From positions 62,001-126,000 of the forward strand of contig CAIRJF010000035.1 of assembly GCA_903878805.1 (NCBI GenBank): a DNA stretch of 64,000 bases. Reading direction: 5' to 3'. Every line of letters starts with the position of its first letter. Position 1 is the stretch's first letter. Origin of the DNA: an uncultured Verrucomicrobia subdivision 3 bacterium. Its GTDB lineage: Bacteria; Verrucomicrobiota; Verrucomicrobiia; Limisphaerales; UBA11358. This document shows, in pieces, positions 60,239 to 64,000 of this stretch. A program made the position numbers and the translations under genes. The notes under the pieces are model-generated. The model saw nothing but the letters and a program-made list of their open reading frames with translations. It did not search any database and was not told where the DNA came from.

Positions 60239-63200
60239 GGGCCGGTTGGAGTTCCCCCAATTCTTTAGGCACTTCGCCGCCGTGGTCCTTCGCGATTAAA
60301 ATGTATATGGCCGGAATCACCAGCAGCGTGAACAGCGTGCCGATGGCCATGCCGGAAACGACAATCAAGCCGATGGAATTTCGCGCCGCCGCGCCAGCGC
60401 CCGTCACCATTGTCAGCGGAAAATGGCCGGCGACGGTCGCGACGCTGGTCATCAGCACCGGGCGCAACCGCAGCAACGAGGCTTCGCGGATGGCCTGGAT
60501 TTTGGTGCGGCCGGAGCGTTGCAGCTCGTTGGCGAACTGCACGATGAGGATTCCGTTTTTGGTGATCAGCCCGACGAGTGTTACCAGGCCGACCTGCGAA
60601 TAAATGTTTAATGTGGTCGTCCAACCGTTCGTCCAGAAAGGCAGGTTGGGGTTGGGCATTTTAAGGAAGCAGAAGATGAGCGCGCCAAACATCGCGAGTG
60701 GCACGCAGCCGAGCAGGATGATCCACGGGTCGCGGAAGCTGTTGAACTGCGCGGCCAGCACGAGGAAAATCAGCAGGACGGACAAAATCATCGCGGGTAA
60801 AAATTTATTTCCTTCGGTGCGCAATTGGCGTGATTCGCCGGTATAATCAAGGCGATAATTGGCGGGCAAAATTTTTGCGCTCTGGGTTTCGAGAAATTTC
60901 AGCGCGGTATCGAGCGGCACGATGGCGACGCCGCTGAGCTTCACGGAGTTCAACTGCTGGAAGCGGTTGAGAGCGCGCGGCGTGGTTTTTTTGGCGAAGT
61001 GCGCGAAGGCATTCACGGGAATAAGCTGGTTGCCGGGGCCTTTGACGTAGGTGGTTTCGAGCTGTTCGGTGTTGAGCCGCGCGCCGCGCCGCATCTGGGG
61101 AATGACTTTGTAGCTGCGGCCGGCGAGATTGAAGCGGTTCACATAATTGCCGCCGACCAGCACGGCGAGGTCGGAGCCAACGGTCTGCAAATCGAGGCCG
61201 AGCGCGGCTACCTTGTCGCGGTCAATGACAAGTTCCACTTCAGGCTGGTCAATCTTGGTGTCAATAATCGGCGGGAAGGCGAACATGCCGTTCGTCGCGG
61301 CCATCGCCTGAAGCTGCTGCGCAAATCCCAAAATCTGTTCCGGCTCGGCGGTGGAGGACAAAACAAACTCGACCGGAAATTGTCCGCCGCCGGGCAACGC
61401 GGGTGGCGTGACCATGAGCAGCCGCAAACCGGGAATGGTATTGACCATTGCCTGAATGCCGGGCTGGATGGCGAAGACGGTGCGCTTCCGTTCGCCCCAC
61501 GGCTTGAGCACCATGCCGCTGAAACCGCTGTCGGGAAACGTGAGTTGAAACGTGTTGCCGGTCTCGGGAACTTTTTCAAACAGCTTGTTCACTTCCTCCG
61601 CGTAAAACACCGTCTGCTCGATGGTCGCGTTCGCCGGGCCTTCGACGATGCCGAAGACGACGCCCTGATCTTCCGTCGGCGCGAGTTCGTTGGCGGACAT
61701 CAAATACATCGGAATCGTCAATAACGACAGACAAACCCACACGACGTAAACCGTCGGGCGGTTCGCAAGTGTCTTGTCCAGCACGCGGCCGTAAAAAACT
61801 TTCAGCCGTTCAAAATCGCGGTTGATGCGGCCGGGCAGACCTTTGCCTTCGGTTTTGTGGCTCAAGAGCCGCGACGCCATAACCGGCGAAAGCGTCAGCG
61901 CCACGATGCCAGAAATCGTCACCGCACCGGCAAGTGTCAGCGCAAATTCACGGAACAATGAACCGGTCAGGCCGCCTTGAAACGCGATGGGCGCATAAAC
62001 CGCCGCGAGCGTGATGGTCATGGCGATGATCGGCCCGACAAGTTCGCGCGCACCGAGCAGCGCGGCGTCGATCGGCGTGCGCCCTTCGCGCACATGGCGC
62101 TCGACGTTTTCCACCATCACAATCGCGTCGTCCACCACGAGGCCGACTGACAGCACGATGGCGAGGAGCGTCAGCAAGTTCAGCGAGAAACCAAACGTCT
62201 GCATCAAAAACACGCCGCCGATGAGCGACAACGGGATTGCCGCCAGCGGAATCAAAACGGAGCGCAGCGAGCCGAGGAACAAAAAGATGACGATGGAGAC
62301 GATGAGCAGGGTTTCCGTCAGCGTCTTCAAAACTTCGTGGATGGCGTCGTCAATATATTTGGTCGCGTCGTAGGCGATGTGCGCGTTCAGGCCGACGGGC
62401 AGTTCCTTTTTGATGGCTTCCATTTCCGTGCGAACGCTCTTGATGACGTCGAGCGCGTTCGCGTTCGGCAGAACCCAGATGCCCATGAACACCGCCTGCT
62501 CCCCGCTAAACCGCACTTCGCTGTCGTAATCTTCCGCGCCGAGTTCCACGTCGGCCAGATCGCCCAGCCGCACGAGCTGGTCGCCGGTCTGGCGCACGAC
62601 CAGATTTTTGAATTCATCCACCGAGCGCAAATCCGTGTTCGCCGTCAAATTCACCTGGATCAACGAACCTTTCGTGTGGCCGACGGCGGCGAGAAAATTA
62701 TTTGCCTGCAACGCCGTGCGCACTTGGGCCGGGCTGATGTTGAATGCCGCCAACCGATCCGGTCGCAGCCAGATGCGCATCGCAAACGTGCGGCTGCCGA
62801 GCAGGTCCGCGCGCTGCACGCCTTCGAGCGCGGCGAGGCGCGGCTGCACGATGCGCACGAGATAATCGGTGATCTGGTTTGGGTCCAGCAGCGGCTTACT
62901 GTCCACCGTGCCGTCGGCATTGGTCGTCAGGATGGCGGAAGAAAAACTCAGATAGGCCGAGGCAAATTGCGAATCCGCCGTCTCCACATTGATTGTGGGA
63001 ATCTCCGCTTCCGGCGGCAAATCGTTGCGGACTTGGTTGACCTTCGAGTTGATTTCGGACAACGCCTTCTTCGCATCGTAATTCAATTTCAACCGCACCG
63101 TGATGGTCGAGAGGCCGAGCTTGCTGGCGGACTCGACGTATTCAATGCCGTCCGCCGCAGAAATCGCGCGCTCCAGCGGCTGCGTCACAAAGCCGCGCAC

Positions 63201-63377
63201 CAGTTCCGCGCTCGCGCCGACATAAACCGTCGTGACCGTGACGACGGCGTTTTCGTTGCGCGGATACTGCCGGACCACGAGCGTGCGCATCGCCTGCAAG
63301 CCCGCGATCAAAATGATCAGGTTGACGACGATCGCCAGAACCGGTCGCCGGATAAAAATGTCGGTAATGGATTTCAT
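60231..63377 (-). CDS. RND efflux transporter, AcrB/MexF type
   Basis: The 1,048-residue inner-membrane pump has the RND layout of 12 helices and two large periplasmic loops. Motifs include FIRRPVLAIVVNLIILIAGL at the N-terminus, NVERHVREGRTPIDAALLGA, VGLVVDDAIVMVEN with the proton-relay Asp pair and GLITKNGILIVQFANELQ. It exports drugs or other hydrophobic compounds with a periplasmic adaptor (next gene) and an outer-membrane channel not seen here. It follows the adaptor gene by 9 bases. Confidence 0.95.
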   Translation of the reverse strand: MKSITDIFIRRPVLAIVVNLIILIAGLQAMRTLVVRQYPRNENAVVTVTTVYVGASAELVRGFVTQPLERAISAADGIEYVESASKLGLSTITVRLKLNYDAKKALSEINSKVNQVRNDLPPEAEIPTINVETADSQFASAYLSFSSAILTTNADGTVDSKPLLDPNQITDYLVRIVQPRLAALEGVQRADLLGSRTFAMRIWLRPDRLAAFNISPAQVRTALQANNFLAAVGHTKGSLIQVNLTANTDLRSVDEFKNLVVRQTGDQLVRLGDLADVELGAEDYDSEVRFSGEQAVFMGIWVLPNANALDVIKSVRTEMEAIKKELPVGLNAHIAYDATKYIDDAIHEVLKTLTETLLIVSIVIFLFLGSLRSVLIPLAAIPLSLIGGVFLMQTFGFSLNLLTLLAIVLSVGLVVDDAIVMVENVERHVREGRTPIDAALLGARELVGPIIAMTITLAAVYAPIAFQGGLTGSLFREFALTLAGAVTISGIVALTLSPVMASRLLSHKTEGKGLPGRINRDFERLKVFYGRVLDKTLANRPTVYVVWVCLSLLTIPMYLMSANELAPTEDQGVVFGIVEGPANATIEQTVFYAEEVNKLFEKVPETGNTFQLTFPDSGFSGMVLKPWGERKRTVFAIQPGIQAMVNTIPGLRLLMVTPPALPGGGQFPVEFVLSSTAEPEQILGFAQQLQAMAATNGMFAFPPIIDTKIDQPEVELVIDRDKVAALGLDLQTVGSDLAVLVGGNYVNRFNLAGRSYKVIPQMRRGARLNTEQLETTYVKGPGNQLIPVNAFAHFAKKTTPRALNRFQQLNSVKLSGVAIVPLDTALKFLETQSAKILPANYRLDYTGESRQLRTEGNKFLPAMILSVLLIFLVLAAQFNSFRDPWIILLGCVPLAMFGALIFCFLKMPNPNLPFWTNGWTTTLNIYSQVGLVTLVGLITKNGILIVQFANELQRSGRTKIQAIREASLLRLRPVLMTSVATVAGHFPLTMVTGAGAAARNSIGLIVVSGMAIGTLFTLLVIPAIYILIAKDHGGEVPKELGELQPAHE

Positions 63378-63386
63378 GCGCGGCGG

Positions 63387-64000
63387 TTAGCTGTTCGGCG
63401 GTGTCGGCGTCAGCGAATTTTCCGGCGTGGCCGCGTTGTTCTCCTGCACCGTCATACCGTTGCGCAATTTGAAGATGCCCGCCGTCACCACGCGGTCGCC
63501 CGCCTTCAGACCCGTCTCCACGCTGGTGAAATCACCGCGCGCCTTGCCCGTGCGGATGAATTTCTGCTGCACCAGAAAACCTTTTCCATTCGGCTCCAGC
63601 ACGAACACCGAGTCGCCGTAGGGCGCGCTCAAAACTGCCGTGGCGGGAATGACGAGCACGGTTTTTTCGCCGGGCAAATGCACGTTCACCCGCACGAACA
63701 TCCCGGCGCGCAGCCGGCCATCGGCATTTTCAAACTTCGCGCGCAGACGCACGTTGCGCGTGACACTGTCGAGGTCGGGGCTGATGACCGTGAGTTCGCC
63801 GTCGAAATGCGCATCGGGATAGGTGTCACAAACCGCGCTTACCTTCAGGCCGGTCTGGAGCTGCGCGAGTTCCTGCTGCGGCAGCGAAAAATCCACATAC
63901 AGCGGCGCGGGCGATTGCAGCGAGACGATGGCTTTGCCCACGTCGAGTTGCTCGCCCAAATTCACGAGCCGGATGCCCAGCCGCCCGGCAAACGGCGCGC
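63387..64000 (-). CDS. RND periplasmic adaptor (membrane fusion protein), partial
   Basis: The gene is cut by the window edge; the last 204 codons or so are visible. Sequence such as GRLGIRLVNLGEQLDVGKAI, FSLPQQELAQLQTGLKVSAV, ISPDLDSVTRNVRLRAKF and DRVVTAGIFKLRNGMTVQ is the beta-barrel and membrane-proximal part of MexE/AcrA-type adaptors. It is the first visible gene of the four-gene minus-strand efflux operon. The N-terminus lies beyond 64,000. Confidence 0.92.
   Translation of the reverse strand, partial: APFAGRLGIRLVNLGEQLDVGKAIVSLQSPAPLYVDFSLPQQELAQLQTGLKVSAVCDTYPDAHFDGELTVISPDLDSVTRNVRLRAKFENADGRLRAGMFVRVNVHLPGEKTVLVIPATAVLSAPYGDSVFVLEPNGKGFLVQQKFIRTGKARGDFTSVETGLKAGDRVVTAGIFKLRNGMTVQENNAATPENSLTPTPPNS

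Noticed and set aside
1-64000. CRISPR array
   Set aside because: No set of regularly spaced identical repeats was seen; the only close repeats are att cores, operator half-sites and low-complexity codons.

Overview
The window reads as a chromosomal segment of a Verrucomicrobiota bacterium, most likely of the Pedosphaera/Limisphaera type. This is inferred from style, not from a marker gene. It has several DUF1559-type pseudopilins ([14 protein letters not shown]...), a XylR-like LacI/AraC hybrid regulator, many secreted Asn/Thr-rich proteins, zinc-ribbon kinases and a moderately high GC content.

Layout. 1-14.2 kb is core chromosome: ilvH, a Bat/MoxR aerotolerance-type operon (BatD, BatE-like, MoxR, DUF58, DUF4381, two VWA proteins, a Gln-rich TPR protein), an ECF sigma factor and glnD. 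The Bat operon is interrupted between moxR and the DUF58 gene by an AT-richer pair that includes a PD-(D/E)XK nuclease-like gene (4.3-5.8 kb).

14.33-35.12 kb is an integrative element of about 20.8 kb inserted in the 3' end of tRNA-Gly(CCC). A perfect 31-bp duplication of the tRNA 3' end lies at the far border, next to a tyrosine integrase. Its left part is a decayed plasmid-like backbone: an Xis-like HTH gene, a ParA stub, a coupled operon of small genes and a MobF relaxase stub. The middle (17.2-31.3 kb) is glycan-utilisation cargo: an SSS symporter, a GH130 protein, a XylR/AraC regulator, a pseudopilin, a GH-A glycosidase, CBM-like secreted proteins, a sialate/acetyl-xylan-type esterase, a TPR sulfotransferase and a large DUF5060/GH5-like protein split by a G8 frameshift. 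The set suggests use of an acetylated beta-mannan-like polysaccharide. Three copies of a direct-repeat operator precede the symporter, the regulator/pseudopilin and a secreted protein. The right part holds a degenerate second integrase, a nucleotidyltransferase/partner pair behind a perfect 16-bp-arm palindrome, and the active-looking integrase.

35.3-64 kb is core chromosome again. It carries small membrane genes, a zinc-ribbon Ser/Thr kinase, LptE- and BamD-like envelope assembly genes, a UDP-glucuronate decarboxylase-like SDR, an arsenic operon (arsR-acr3-DUF6428-arsC) and folP-cdaA-ybbR-glmM. Next comes a lone integron-type gene cassette (46,971-47,690) with an attC-like end and an IS30 remnant. 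It is followed by a cobalamin riboswitch leading to a secreted protein and a CWC-domain/pseudopilin fusion, an ABC-F ATPase, thiH, an FkbH/acyl-carrier-protein pair, msrB and a phosphohexomutase. The window ends with a four-gene efflux operon (MFP-RND-EmrA-EmrB), cut by the window edge.

The strongest candidates for new biology are the tRNA-Gly element with its self-contained regulon, the gene cassette without a visible integrase, the B12-riboswitch/CWC-pseudopilin operon, and the nucleotidyltransferase pair with its palindromic operator.
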